A DNA stretch of 50,458 bases. It comes from JAGMXM01 sp964458325. Lineage in GTDB: Bacteria; Verrucomicrobiota; Verrucomicrobiia; Limisphaerales; UBA1319. The position numbers and the translations under genes are program-made. The notes beneath the pieces were generated by a model that worked only from the letters and a program-made list of their open reading frames with translations, searched no databases and was not told where the DNA came from. Positions 41,279 through 50,447 of this stretch are shown here, in pieces; within the stretch, counting starts at the first letter, position 1; each line of letters opens with the position of its first letter. Location: assembly GCA_964458325.1 (NCBI GenBank), contig CAYWIM010000027.1, positions 1-50,458 of the forward strand. The letters run 5' to 3'.

Positions 41279-42344
41279 CCGGCCAGCCGTCGGCGTCCCA
41301 TGCGATCGGGAACATTCGGAGCCGCGGCCGGCCTCCGAGGTCGCGGTCGTAATAGTGATGGACCAGCCATTCCCGGCCGTTGCGTTCGAGGATCGAGGCA
41401 TGGCCGGGGCCGATCCACCGGTCTTCGCTCTCGAGCACCAGCGTGCCGCCGCCGTCGCGCAGGTCCGCGCCGTTGCGGTCCCGATACGGCCCGGCCACCG
41501 ACCGGCTGCGACCGACTCGGATCTCATAGGTGCTCTGGATCCCGCGGCAGCACTTGCCCCAGTTCAGGAACAGGTAATAGAAATCGCCGCGCTGATGGAG
41601 AAATGGCGCCTCGATGTCCGGGGCCCACGCGATCCGCTCCGGCGGGCGGCCGGCATCGCGGCGCAGGCCGGTGGCGGGATCCAGCTCGATGAGGTGGATG
41701 CCGTTCCAGTAGGAGCCGAAAACCATCCAGAGCGATCCCGAGGCGGGGTCGGCGAAGAGCGCCGGATCGATCGTGTTGAACCGATTCCCGGCGCGCGACT
41801 GGATCACGGGCCCGCGGTCTTCCCATGCCCACTCCTTCGAGGCCGGATCGAGCGTTTTGCCGACTGCCAGACCGATGGCCGAGGTGTTCTTCCCGAACGT
41901 GGAGACGGAATAATAGACGAAGAACATGCCATTCAGCCGGATGACGTCGGGGGCCCAGAGATGGCCGCGGTTGCCGGGGACCCGTTCCTGATGCCAGCCG
42001 GGGAACTTGCCTTCGTCGAAAAGGCGCCCCTCCGGAAGCCACTTCCCGGAAGCATCCTCGCGCAGCAAGGTCAGACCCGGCCCGGTCGAGAAGCATCGGC
42101 TGACTCCGTCGACGGTCACGATGGTCGATGGATCATGGACGCGTTCAGGGTCGGGCCCCGGGCGGCGGGGGGCCAGTCCGGCCGACGGATCTGTCGCTGC
42201 GAACGGCAAGCTGGCGCACGTCAGCCACAGGACCAGAACGCCGCATCGGGACGCCAGGCCGCCTGCCTGGACCCGGCCGCAGCCATCGATCGATCGGGCA
42301 TTCAAGGCCGACCGGCTATCTGTTGGGGCGAGCGATCTGGTCAT
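41229..42344 (-). CDS. GH43 glycosidase, arabinan endo-1,5-alpha-L-arabinosidase-like
   Basis: 371 residues from the ATG at 42344; it overlaps the upstream gene by 29 bases. A signal peptide (LVLWLTCASLPFAA) precedes a five-bladed propeller. VHDPSTIV gives the general base Asp71, and WAPDVIRLNGMFFVYYSVST, TIDPALFADPASGSLWMVFG, SYWNGIHLIELDPATG and IEAPFLHQRGDFYYLFLNWG follow. KCCRGIQSTYEIRVGRSRSV is characteristic of the endo-arabinanase subfamily, as is GPGHASIL. It would cut alpha-1,5-arabinan, a pectin side chain. The last seven residues and stop are encoded by the repeat at 41221, so the tail is probably acquired. Confidence 0.93.
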   Translation of the reverse strand: MTRSLAPTDSRSALNARSIDGCGRVQAGGLASRCGVLVLWLTCASLPFAATDPSAGLAPRRPGPDPERVHDPSTIVTVDGVSRCFSTGPGLTLLREDASGKWLPEGRLFDEGKFPGWHQERVPGNRGHLWAPDVIRLNGMFFVYYSVSTFGKNTSAIGLAVGKTLDPASKEWAWEDRGPVIQSRAGNRFNTIDPALFADPASGSLWMVFGSYWNGIHLIELDPATGLRRDAGRPPERIAWAPDIEAPFLHQRGDFYYLFLNWGKCCRGIQSTYEIRVGRSRSVAGPYRDRNGADLRDGGGTLVLESEDRWIGPGHASILERNGREWLVHHYYDRDLGGRPRLRMFPIAWDADGWPVTRPAAPASAPRGPVP

Positions 42345-45300
42345 GTTTTGGACGCGCGTTGCGGTGGGGTTGGGCATCGAGCAACTGCCAGACCCGAAGG
42401 GCCTCGGTCGCGCTCCACGCCTGGGCGTCGCAGCCGCGCTGGGCATGGGGAGCGTCGCCGTCGACGATCTCGGGCAAGTGGCCGGTGCAGCCTTCGATGA
42501 GGAGCCGATCGAGGCTGCCCAGGTAAGCGCGCGCGGCGGCGACGGCGGTGGGCTCGAAGCCCCAGGCGGCCGCCATGGCCTCGGCAAAGATGGGCAGCAT
42601 CCAGACCCAGGCCGTGCCGTTGTGGTAGGCGGGTTTGCGGCGCGTGTCTTCGTCGCCGGCATACTGCCCCCAATAGGGAAAGTCCGGGTTGTTCAGAAGG
42701 CGGCCGTCGGAGGCTCGCACGGGCATGGGAGGCACGGCCGGCAGCGGGGCGAGGGATCGGAGGGCGCCGGGCACCAGGAGATGTTGTTGGGCGGCGTCAA
42801 CGCAGCGGCGGGCGCGCGAAGGCTCGACCAGGCCGAGACTCACGGCCAGGAGCATGTTGCTGCGGAGGGAGGGAGAGGGAAACGCCTTCGCGGCCGGGAC
42901 CCCTGGCCCGGCTTCGAGGACATCGGCGAAGTGCCCGGGCGCTTCGAGCCAGAACCAGTGCTGCAAAGATGCCTCGGCTCGAGCGGCCAGCTCGGCCCAG
43001 TCGATCCGCCCGGCGCGCGAGCGGCGCGAGGCCGGGTGAATCCCGCGGGCCAGCTGTTTCAGGAGCCGGATCCAGAGCGCCTGGATCTCGACGGGGTATC
43101 CTTCACGCGGTGTTGCAGCGGGGTGATTCGTATCCATCCAGGTGAAGTGCGCGGGGCTCCAGACCAGGGCGGACTCGGGATCCATTCGGATGCCATTGGG
43201 CGTGCCGTCGTGGTATCCCCGCGCGATCGAGGCCAGGACATCGGCGATCGTGCGCCGGGAATCGTCGGCGGGCTGGCGGTAGAAGCCGGTCCCGGCGCGC
43301 TGGGCGTATTCCTCGCACACCAGGCCGAACCAGAGCGGGGCATCGGAGGTGTCGCGATTGGAGGTGTTGTCGCCGTGAATGGCATTGGGGAGCGTCCCGC
43401 CGCGTTCAAGCCGGGCGAAGGTGAGGAGGATCTGGCGGACATCCTCTTGATAACCCGCGGCCAGGAGTCCTCGAGCGCAGATGAGGGTGTCGCGGCCCCA
43501 GTCCAGGAACCACGGGTAGCCCGCGATCACGGTTCGGCCGGGATTGCGCCGGACCAGGTAGGCGGGGAGGATGGCCGCCAGGTGACGCGTGAACGCGGCA
43601 GCAGCGGCGGATATCCCCGCCGAAGCGGCGGCGGCCGGCGAGTGAATCCGGGACGCGCGCCCTGGCGGATGCTCGGGGCGCCGGCCGGGCGCGGGGACGG
43701 GCTCGGCGTCGAGCTCGAGCACGGTCTCGGCTCCGGGCCGCAACGGCAGCTCGAACCATCCGGGGCTATAGGCGTCCCCGTCGGCCACCTGGCCGCGGGT
43801 TTGTTCGACCGGGTGCGGAATGCGGTCGCACCATTCGGGCTGGTGGTGGAACCGGCCCGCGGATGCCTGCACCTGCAACCGGCGGTCGGGAACAGGGGTG
43901 AATTCGAAGCCGATGGCATCGGGCAGCAGATGGGTATGGGTGCTGAAATGGTGTTCCGCGCCGCCGTTGCGATGGGTTTCCTGGTGGAAATTCCGGTCCT
44001 CGAGGTCGATGCGGACCGTCAGCCGGACATCGGCCGAAGGGGGCAGGTCTCGGCCGCGGCGGGGCGGGCCGGCCGGGCGCAGGAATCGGAGGCGGACAGC
44101 GTTGAGCTCCGCGGGCATTTCGGCCTCGAGATGGATTTCGACGCAGCGTCCGTCGCCCGCGTTGGCGACGAACTCCCACCGGGCCGGCGGTCCGGGAGAC
44201 GCGACGGCCAGGTTGCGCCCATCGAGCGGCGACAGAAAACCGTCGGCATTGACCCAGACGCGGGCGCGTTTGGCGAGCACGTGGCGGTCGACCGGCAAGT
44301 CAGGATTCAGATTGGCGGCCAGGAGGCAGTCGTATTTGGACTCGATCCGTCCGAGATCGAGATGGAGGCGGGCCATGGCGCCGCGGCCATTGGTGAGGAG
44401 GAACAGGCCGGGCACATCGGCGCCGGGCTCATCCATCTGCCGGATCAAACCGGTCAGATCCGGCTCGGCGGACAGCCAGCGGAGGCGGGCCTCGAGGCGT
44501 TGCACCGGGGCGTCCAGGACCTGAAGCCTCAGGGACGAATCGCCGCTGGCGGTTTGAGGCGGGAACGCCGCGCAGTGAACCGCGCCGAATCTTTGCGACG
44601 ACAGGGGCCGCCCGGGCCGGCCGCGTGCCGGGTGGACGCGGGCGCGGAACGGATGTCCGCACTCGATCAGCAGCCAATGGCCGGGCGGGATGAGCGCGAT
44701 GCGGCGCAGATCGTTCGGGCGCCAGACGATGACGGCCGGGTAACGATCGCGGGCGATCAGCTGGCGCAAGGCGGGGATGATCGGCTCGCGGTCGATGGCG
44801 GCTGCCAAGCCGTCCAAGGCGGCCAGGAAACGGAACGGGCCTGTCTCGTTGACCAGGGCGGCCAGCTCGAGCCACGAGAGGGCGCCGAGCCGCTCGGCGG
44901 GCGCCGTTTGGGCAATGGCTTCGACCGCCCACGCGGCGGCGGCGCGCTGCTGGCGGTAGCGATCCCCCGCCAGCCCGCGCGGCTGGGGTTCGATCGACAG
45001 GCAATGGCAGGCGGCCGGGGCGAGCTCGATCTGGCGTCCGCCGGCGGGCAGCGGATGGATGGCCGGCAGGGGCTGGCCCAGGAGATCGATCGCGCCGGAT
45101 CGGACGAATGGGACGGCCTGGGGCGGGACGATCATCCGGGCCGCACGCCGGACGTCCGCATTGACAAGCACCAGGACGCGGTCCTGGCCATCCGCCGACT
45201 CGCGCAGCAAAACCAGGACATCGGAATCGGCCGCGCTCAGGCGCTCGATGCGGGCGCCGTCGAAGAACGCCGGGTGATCGGACAGGAGCCGGTTGAGCGC

Positions 45301-46740
45301 GGCGATCTCGGGCACGATGTTGTCGGGCTGGCCCCAAGCCAGCCCGGTGGTGGCGTGGACATCGATTTTTTCCGGGGCGAGCCACTCGACGCCGCAGGTG
45401 AAGCCGAAGCCGCCGCTGACGCTGGCCAGCGCGCAAAGCCGGTTGCGCAGGAGCGACCAGGCTCGGCCTTTCTCGGCCAGACGGCGATTATCGTGAGTCT
45501 CGCTGTAATGGATCCAGAGGCCGCGCTGGCGGGATTGGGCCAAGCAATAGTCGAGGTAGGCGGCGATCTCGCGGCCCGAGTCGTTCTGGAACAGCTCGGA
45601 GTAGGCCCACTGCATGCCGCCCTCGGTGAGGATCTCCTCGGTGGCGGACCACGGGCCGCCCAGGCCTTCCAGAAGAAAGATCGTCTCCGGGAACCGATCG
45701 CGAATGCGGGCGATGATGTATTGCCAGGCCGGCAAGGGCACCTTGTAGCCGGCGTCGCATCGGAAGCCATCCACGCCGCGGTCGCACCAGGTGAGAAATG
45801 CGTCGGCAAGGTGATCCCACAGATCCGGGGTGCGATGGGCCAGCTCGACCAGATCCTCCCACGTGGCGCCCCAGGCGCCCGGGCTGAGAAAGGTCCCATC
45901 CGGACCGCGCAGGAACCACTCGGGGTGCGTCTCCTGGAGGACGGATCCCCAGCCGGTGTGGTTGATGGCCAAGTCGAGAAACACGCGCGCGCCGGCCGCG
46001 TGCGCCGCGTCGGCCAGCTCGATGAATTGATCCACCCCGGTGGTGCGGCGGTCGAACTCGACGAGCGCCGGATCGACGGCGGTGAAGTCCAGGGCGGCAT
46101 AGGGGCTGCCGTGGCGTCCCATGCGCGCATAGGTGGCAGGGGTGGGATTGACCGGCAACAGATGCAGGACGCGGCAGCCGAGCGTCCCGACAATATGGGG
46201 TATCTGGCGGGCCAGGTCGCGGAGCGTGCCCGAGGGCGGGATCACCGTGTAGCCCTGGCGATCCCATCGGGCGATGAGTTTCTCTCGCGACTCGCGGCGG
46301 GCTCGGATCTGGTCTCGCGCCGGGCCGAACAGGCGCGGGAACGCGCAATAGATCGTGTTGCCAGTGCGATAGGCGTTGGGGTGAATGCTCAGGCCGGCAT
46401 CCGGGCCGTCGGGCCAATGCTGGAAGCCCTCCGGATCGACGGCGTAGGCCTTGGCTTTGAAGAAGCCGGGTTCGGTCAGGGGCGTCTCGAGGGCGGCAAC
46501 CGATCCGGAAATGGCCAGGGGGATGTCGCGCCAGGCAGCCCCGGCGATGGGCGCCTGGCGGTGGAAAGCCCGGATGATCCCCGCGCGCTCCTGCGGCCCC
46601 CGGCCCAGGTTCGTCCGCAGAAAGGCCCGCCAATCCCGCGGCCATGGGCTCTCCCCCATCCGCAGGCTGAACCGCGCGACGTCTCCCACAAAATGCATCG
46701 AGCGCGCGCCCGGGGCAGGATCCATGTGCAGGGGCGTCAT
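42316..46740 (-). CDS. Fused GH13-GH133 glycogen/oligosaccharide debranching enzyme
   Basis: 1474 residues. An N-terminal sandwich (about 1-130) leads to a GH13 barrel with nucleophile Asp329 (GVDGFRCDAGY), acid/base Glu358 (IFLLEGLGG) and Asp417 in YSETHDNRR. A middle region of about 450 residues includes a GDE_N-like beta domain (IDLEDRNFHQETH). The C-terminal third is the amylo-alpha-1,6-glucosidase (GH133) barrel: AGYPWFLDWGRDTLI near 1080, HGDNTSNRDTSDAPLWFG, and GDEDTRRKPAYHNGTAWVWM. The order glucanotransferase-like then glucosidase recalls eukaryotic debranching enzyme. No signal peptide, so probably cytosolic glycogen turnover. Downstream gene overlaps by 29 bases. Confidence 0.93.
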   Translation of the reverse strand: MTPLHMDPAPGARSMHFVGDVARFSLRMGESPWPRDWRAFLRTNLGRGPQERAGIIRAFHRQAPIAGAAWRDIPLAISGSVAALETPLTEPGFFKAKAYAVDPEGFQHWPDGPDAGLSIHPNAYRTGNTIYCAFPRLFGPARDQIRARRESREKLIARWDRQGYTVIPPSGTLRDLARQIPHIVGTLGCRVLHLLPVNPTPATYARMGRHGSPYAALDFTAVDPALVEFDRRTTGVDQFIELADAAHAAGARVFLDLAINHTGWGSVLQETHPEWFLRGPDGTFLSPGAWGATWEDLVELAHRTPDLWDHLADAFLTWCDRGVDGFRCDAGYKVPLPAWQYIIARIRDRFPETIFLLEGLGGPWSATEEILTEGGMQWAYSELFQNDSGREIAAYLDYCLAQSRQRGLWIHYSETHDNRRLAEKGRAWSLLRNRLCALASVSGGFGFTCGVEWLAPEKIDVHATTGLAWGQPDNIVPEIAALNRLLSDHPAFFDGARIERLSAADSDVLVLLRESADGQDRVLVLVNADVRRAARMIVPPQAVPFVRSGAIDLLGQPLPAIHPLPAGGRQIELAPAACHCLSIEPQPRGLAGDRYRQQRAAAAWAVEAIAQTAPAERLGALSWLELAALVNETGPFRFLAALDGLAAAIDREPIIPALRQLIARDRYPAVIVWRPNDLRRIALIPPGHWLLIECGHPFRARVHPARGRPGRPLSSQRFGAVHCAAFPPQTASGDSSLRLQVLDAPVQRLEARLRWLSAEPDLTGLIRQMDEPGADVPGLFLLTNGRGAMARLHLDLGRIESKYDCLLAANLNPDLPVDRHVLAKRARVWVNADGFLSPLDGRNLAVASPGPPARWEFVANAGDGRCVEIHLEAEMPAELNAVRLRFLRPAGPPRRGRDLPPSADVRLTVRIDLEDRNFHQETHRNGGAEHHFSTHTHLLPDAIGFEFTPVPDRRLQVQASAGRFHHQPEWCDRIPHPVEQTRGQVADGDAYSPGWFELPLRPGAETVLELDAEPVPAPGRRPEHPPGRASRIHSPAAAASAGISAAAAAFTRHLAAILPAYLVRRNPGRTVIAGYPWFLDWGRDTLICARGLLAAGYQEDVRQILLTFARLERGGTLPNAIHGDNTSNRDTSDAPLWFGLVCEEYAQRAGTGFYRQPADDSRRTIADVLASIARGYHDGTPNGIRMDPESALVWSPAHFTWMDTNHPAATPREGYPVEIQALWIRLLKQLARGIHPASRRSRAGRIDWAELAARAEASLQHWFWLEAPGHFADVLEAGPGVPAAKAFPSPSLRSNMLLAVSLGLVEPSRARRCVDAAQQHLLVPGALRSLAPLPAVPPMPVRASDGRLLNNPDFPYWGQYAGDEDTRRKPAYHNGTAWVWMLPIFAEAMAAAWGFEPTAVAAARAYLGSLDRLLIEGCTGHLPEIVDGDAPHAQRGCDAQAWSATEALRVWQLLDAQPHRNARPKHDQIARPNR

Positions 46741-46858
46741 AGCTAATCCGCCTGGCTACCTCCGCGGCTGCCCTCTCGAGTTTGGAGTTCCGGATTCAGC
46801 CGGCCCATGGAGCTTGCGGTTTGCGGCTCCGGACCGCGCAACTGCGGAGTTCTTCCCC

Positions 46859-48940
46859 TCATCTTGGCAAGGCCTCGAGCAGTTGGCCCGCCTGTTTGCG
46901 GGCAGCCTCGTCGCGGCTGATCGACCGGATTTTTTCCAGCACGGCTCGAGCGGTTGCGGGATCGGCAACGGGTTTGGCCTGGGCGATCGCAAGGGCGGCG
47001 ACGATGGCCTCGGCCTGGACGTTCGGCTGATCGAGCAAAGGGGCCACGAGCGGGAGGGTCGCCGGCTGGGCGGCATCGGCAAGCCCGGCCAGCACAAGCT
47101 TCTTCTCTTCGTCCCGCCGGGCCAGATCGAGCGCCGCGCGATAGGCCCTGACGGTTTCGGGGGCGGGGCGCTGAGCCGGCAAAGCCAGCAGCCGCAGATA
47201 CCCCCGCAAGAGTAGCACATGCTGCGTCGGCTGATCCGCCTGGCGCAACAAGCTCAAGACGGGCGCAAGCGCGTCCGCCTCCGGCCAGTCCGCCATCGTC
47301 CGCAGGGCGGCGTCGCGGACGGCCGGATCGGCGTCGTGACGGGCGGCGAGGGCGACGCCCAGCGCGCGAACCCCCCCGAGCTGGCCCAGCACGCGCAGGA
47401 GCGCGGTTCGAGTCGCCGGGCGCGCCGCGGCAGGATAGGCCGCCAGGAAGGGAGCGACCCGGCGTCGCACCTCGGGCTGTCGGCGCGCCACTTGGGCCAG
47501 GGCGGCTTCGGCCGCGGCCGTGTCGGCGTTCTCCGGCAACTGGGCGAGCAACTCGACCAGCATCTCGAGCTGGCGCGGGCTGGCCAGGCCGCCCAGCGCC
47601 CGGAACGCGGCAGCGCTTGTCCGGCTCGAAACCGAGACTGCCAGCTTGCGCAGGGCCGGCACCGCATTCGTGGCGCCCCGGTCAGCCAGCACATCGATCA
47701 CCTCGGCCTGGAGCGCCTCCGGCAGCCTCGCGAGCGCTTTGGCCAGAGCTCCGTTGACGTCCTCGCCGGAGAGGGAGCGGAGGGCGGATAGCGCGGCGGC
47801 GGTTGCGGCCGGCGAGCCGGCCGGCTCGATCGCGCGGAGCAGCACGGGCACGGCTGCGGCATCGCCCAATCTGCCCAATCCGTTGATGGCCGCCCGGGCA
47901 ACCGCCGGATGGGGGCTTTCGGCCAACGGCATGAGCGCGGGGACAAGCGCGCGATCGTTCCGCTGGACCAAGGCATCGATCAAGAGCGCTTGGGACTCCG
48001 GATCGAGACGGGCCAGCTCGGCCGATCCGCGCGCCGTGGTTTCAGGATCCTTCAAGCTGGCCAGCTGCGCAATGGCTGTCGTGCGCAGCAGCGGTTCGGG
48101 CTCCCGGATGGTTTCGATCGCCAAAAGCAGCGGGTCCGGATCGATGCGGATCAAACCCAGAAACGCCGCGGTCCGGAACCGGGGGGGGTTGGATGGGCGG
48201 AAGATCGGCTCGATCAGCTGGCGCGCGATCGGTTCCTGGTGTTCGTGGGCGAGGTGCTGAGCGCACTCGAGGCGCGCCCGTGTTGCGGCGGCGGGATCCA
48301 GGCCCGATACGGGGCGTGGCGGCTGGAGCGCCCGGGCGGCTTCGGGGGTCCCGATCCGGCCCAGGGCGCGGAAGATGGCACGGATAACTTCGGGGCTTAG
48401 GGGAGAGCGGAGCATGGACTCGAACAGGCTGACGGCCTGGGCATCGCGGCGGTCGCCCAGCAACTGGATGATGGGGACCTGGGCGGCGGGCGGGGCATGA
48501 AGGAGCGCGCGCCGCAGCGTTTCGTTGGCCGCCGGCGACGGATGGCTGGCCAGGGCGAAGCAGGCGTTTTCGACGCCCGCCTCGGTGGCCAGGAGCCGCT
48601 CGAGCGCGGGCAGCGACGCCTCGGTGCCGATCAGCCAGAGCTGGCGGCAGAGGAAATGCCGCGCCTCGGCGCTCATCTCGCCGGCCAACGCTGCGGCCAT
48701 CGATTCCTCGAGACGGCGTCGCTCCAGCGATCCAGCCTCCGATTCGCGCACCGACCGCTCGATGGCGGCCAGGGCTTCACGCGAGCCGCCCGTCTGGTAG
48801 CGGACTGCAGCCGCGACAGCCGGATCGGCCCCAACGGCGTCCGCGGCGCGGATGGCGGGCTGCAGGCAGCCTGAAACGATGACGAGGAGGGAGGCCAGAC
48901 TCACGCAAGGCCGGCCGCACAAACAAGGATCGAGAGGCAT
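46859..48940 (-). CDS. HEAT-repeat protein, predicted lipoprotein
   Basis: 693 residues. The N-terminus LASLLVIVSGCLQP carries a good lipobox (VSGC, Cys25). The rest is alpha-solenoid: HEAT/PBS-type repeats such as RAIFRALGRIGTPEAARAL, VARAAINGLGRLGDAAAVPV and VLADRGATNAVPALRKLAVS, each a helix pair of about 30-35 residues, filling nearly the whole chain. No catalytic domain is visible, so a binding or scaffold role at the membrane is likely. Exported HEAT proteins of this sort are frequent in PVC genomes. It lies 22 bases after the Tat oxidoreductase gene upstream, so the two are probably co-transcribed. Confidence 0.88.
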   Translation of the reverse strand: MPLDPCLCGRPCVSLASLLVIVSGCLQPAIRAADAVGADPAVAAAVRYQTGGSREALAAIERSVRESEAGSLERRRLEESMAAALAGEMSAEARHFLCRQLWLIGTEASLPALERLLATEAGVENACFALASHPSPAANETLRRALLHAPPAAQVPIIQLLGDRRDAQAVSLFESMLRSPLSPEVIRAIFRALGRIGTPEAARALQPPRPVSGLDPAAATRARLECAQHLAHEHQEPIARQLIEPIFRPSNPPRFRTAAFLGLIRIDPDPLLLAIETIREPEPLLRTTAIAQLASLKDPETTARGSAELARLDPESQALLIDALVQRNDRALVPALMPLAESPHPAVARAAINGLGRLGDAAAVPVLLRAIEPAGSPAATAAALSALRSLSGEDVNGALAKALARLPEALQAEVIDVLADRGATNAVPALRKLAVSVSSRTSAAAFRALGGLASPRQLEMLVELLAQLPENADTAAAEAALAQVARRQPEVRRRVAPFLAAYPAAARPATRTALLRVLGQLGGVRALGVALAARHDADPAVRDAALRTMADWPEADALAPVLSLLRQADQPTQHVLLLRGYLRLLALPAQRPAPETVRAYRAALDLARRDEEKKLVLAGLADAAQPATLPLVAPLLDQPNVQAEAIVAALAIAQAKPVADPATARAVLEKIRSISRDEAARKQAGQLLEALPR

Positions 48941-48962
48941 GGCAAGTATATTGGCAGATGGT

Positions 48963-50264
48963 TTATCGGTGCCAGGGCGCGCGCATGGCGCGGCTCAGCA
49001 TCCGGTTGGCGTCTTCGCTGTTGAGAAAATGTTCGGCCGCCGGATCCCAGCGCAGCGATCGGCCGAGCCGGAGGCAGATATTGGCGATCTGACAGATGCT
49101 GATGGCGCGGTGGGCGGTTTCCGGGTGGCAGACCGTGAGCGTGCGCGTCCGGATGGCATCGACGAAATTGCGGATATGGTTGCCGGTCTCGGCCCACGAC
49201 TGGCCGATGGCGCCCCGGAGCGCGAGGATCGAGGCCGGCTCGGCTGTGACCTCGTTGGTCTCGTCATCGACCTGGATCCAGCCCTGGTCGCCGATGAACC
49301 GGATGAAGCGCTCCTTGAAAGCGCCCTGCTGGCGGATGATGCCGGTGACGCCGCTGGCATAGCGGCAGCGGACCTCGCCGCGGATGGGGGTTTCGCTGTA
49401 GGCGTCGGCGGGAAACTCGGCGGCGCCCTCGTAATCGATCGGGCCGGTGTCGTCCGTTCCCAGCGCGAACTGCATCAGATCGGTGTAATGGCAGCCCATG
49501 TCCGTAATGATGCCTTCGGCGGTATCCCAGAAATACTGCCAGCCGTTGACGTGAGCCCAGCAGAACGGCCGCCATGGCGTCTGGCCCAGCCACATGTCGT
49601 AATCGAACCCGGCCGGCACAGGCTCGGATTTCTGATGCCCGATCACCGGTCCTTGCCAGACCTGCATGATGACGGTGTGGACCCGCCCCACCAGGCCGCG
49701 GCGGACCGCCTCGGCCATAAACTGGTAGGACTCGACGCTGCGGCGCTGGTGGCCGGCCTGGTAGACGGTGCCGAGCCGGCGCGTGACATCCACCAGGGCG
49801 CGCCCCTCGGCCACGGTGAGGCTGACGGGCTTCTCGGAATAAACGTCCTTCCCCGCCTGGGCGGCGAGGATCGATCCCAGGCCGTGCCAGCGATTGCCCG
49901 TCGCGATGAACACCGCGTCCACATCCGGCCGCGCCAGCAGCTCCCGGAAATCACGGCAGGTCTGGCAATCCTGGTTCCGATAAAAACCGTCCACCTGGGC
50001 CTTGCCGGCCGCGAGCCGGTCGGCTCGGCAGTCGCAGATCGCGCGCACGTTCAGCTCCGGGAACTGCATGAAGTGCGGGAGAATCGCCCGCGCGCGATTG
50101 CCGAAGCCGAACACGCCCATTCCGATGCGGCTGCCGGGAGCCACCGCGCCGTTCCGGCCGAAGACCGAAGACGGCACGATCAGCGGCGAGGCCGCCGCCC
50201 CGGCCAGGCTCGACAGGAATTGACGCCGCGTCCACTGGAAGGACCGAATCGAGTTCTTTCTCAT
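48963..50264 (-). CDS. Tat-exported Gfo/Idh/MocA family oxidoreductase
   Basis: 433 residues. The twin-arginine signal WTRRQFLSSLAGAAASPLIV begins after a 10-residue lead. The Rossmann loop is VFGFGNRARA, AICDCRADRL ends the second strand, and SEKP holds the catalytic Lys145. WAHVNGWQYFWDTAEG and IITDMGCHYTDLMQFALG mark the substrate domain, with the conserved histidine. RIGMGVFGFGN differs from the other two copies, so it is a separate paralogue rather than a recent duplicate. Substrate unknown. It is the first gene of a probable two-gene unit with the HEAT lipoprotein. Confidence 0.93.
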   Translation of the reverse strand: MRKNSIRSFQWTRRQFLSSLAGAAASPLIVPSSVFGRNGAVAPGSRIGMGVFGFGNRARAILPHFMQFPELNVRAICDCRADRLAAGKAQVDGFYRNQDCQTCRDFRELLARPDVDAVFIATGNRWHGLGSILAAQAGKDVYSEKPVSLTVAEGRALVDVTRRLGTVYQAGHQRRSVESYQFMAEAVRRGLVGRVHTVIMQVWQGPVIGHQKSEPVPAGFDYDMWLGQTPWRPFCWAHVNGWQYFWDTAEGIITDMGCHYTDLMQFALGTDDTGPIDYEGAAEFPADAYSETPIRGEVRCRYASGVTGIIRQQGAFKERFIRFIGDQGWIQVDDETNEVTAEPASILALRGAIGQSWAETGNHIRNFVDAIRTRTLTVCHPETAHRAISICQIANICLRLGRSLRWDPAAEHFLNSEDANRMLSRAMRAPWHR

Positions 50265-50397
50265 ACGTTCCCATCAGGATCGCCGCCGCCTGACGCGCTT
50301 CCAGGAAATCCACTGCCCGGAGCGCTGCCGGGCCGGCGGTGACCCGCTGGCTGAATCCGCTTCCAGTGTGCCAAGACTCGACCTCAAGGCAAGCTCG

Positions 50398-50447
50398 GGT
50401 TGCAGGCTTGCAGCTCTCGAGCGGCGTCCACGGAGTGGCCGCCCTAC
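50398..50447 (-). repeat. REP-like hairpin, family A, half copy
   Basis: On the minus strand GTAGGGCGGCCACTCCGTGG is followed by ACGCCG and then the same loop, CTCGAGAGCTGCAAGCCTGC, as the copy at 39514. The second arm (CAGCGGAGTGCGCGCCC) is missing, so the hairpin cannot form. It lies upstream of the third Tat oxidoreductase gene. Confidence 0.85.

Noticed and set aside
42007..46746. 1579-codon open frame on the plus strand
   Set aside because: It is antisense along the whole debranching-enzyme gene, whose catalytic motifs are clear. The product is Arg/Gly/Asp-rich without domains; long antisense frames are common in GC-rich codon-biased genes.
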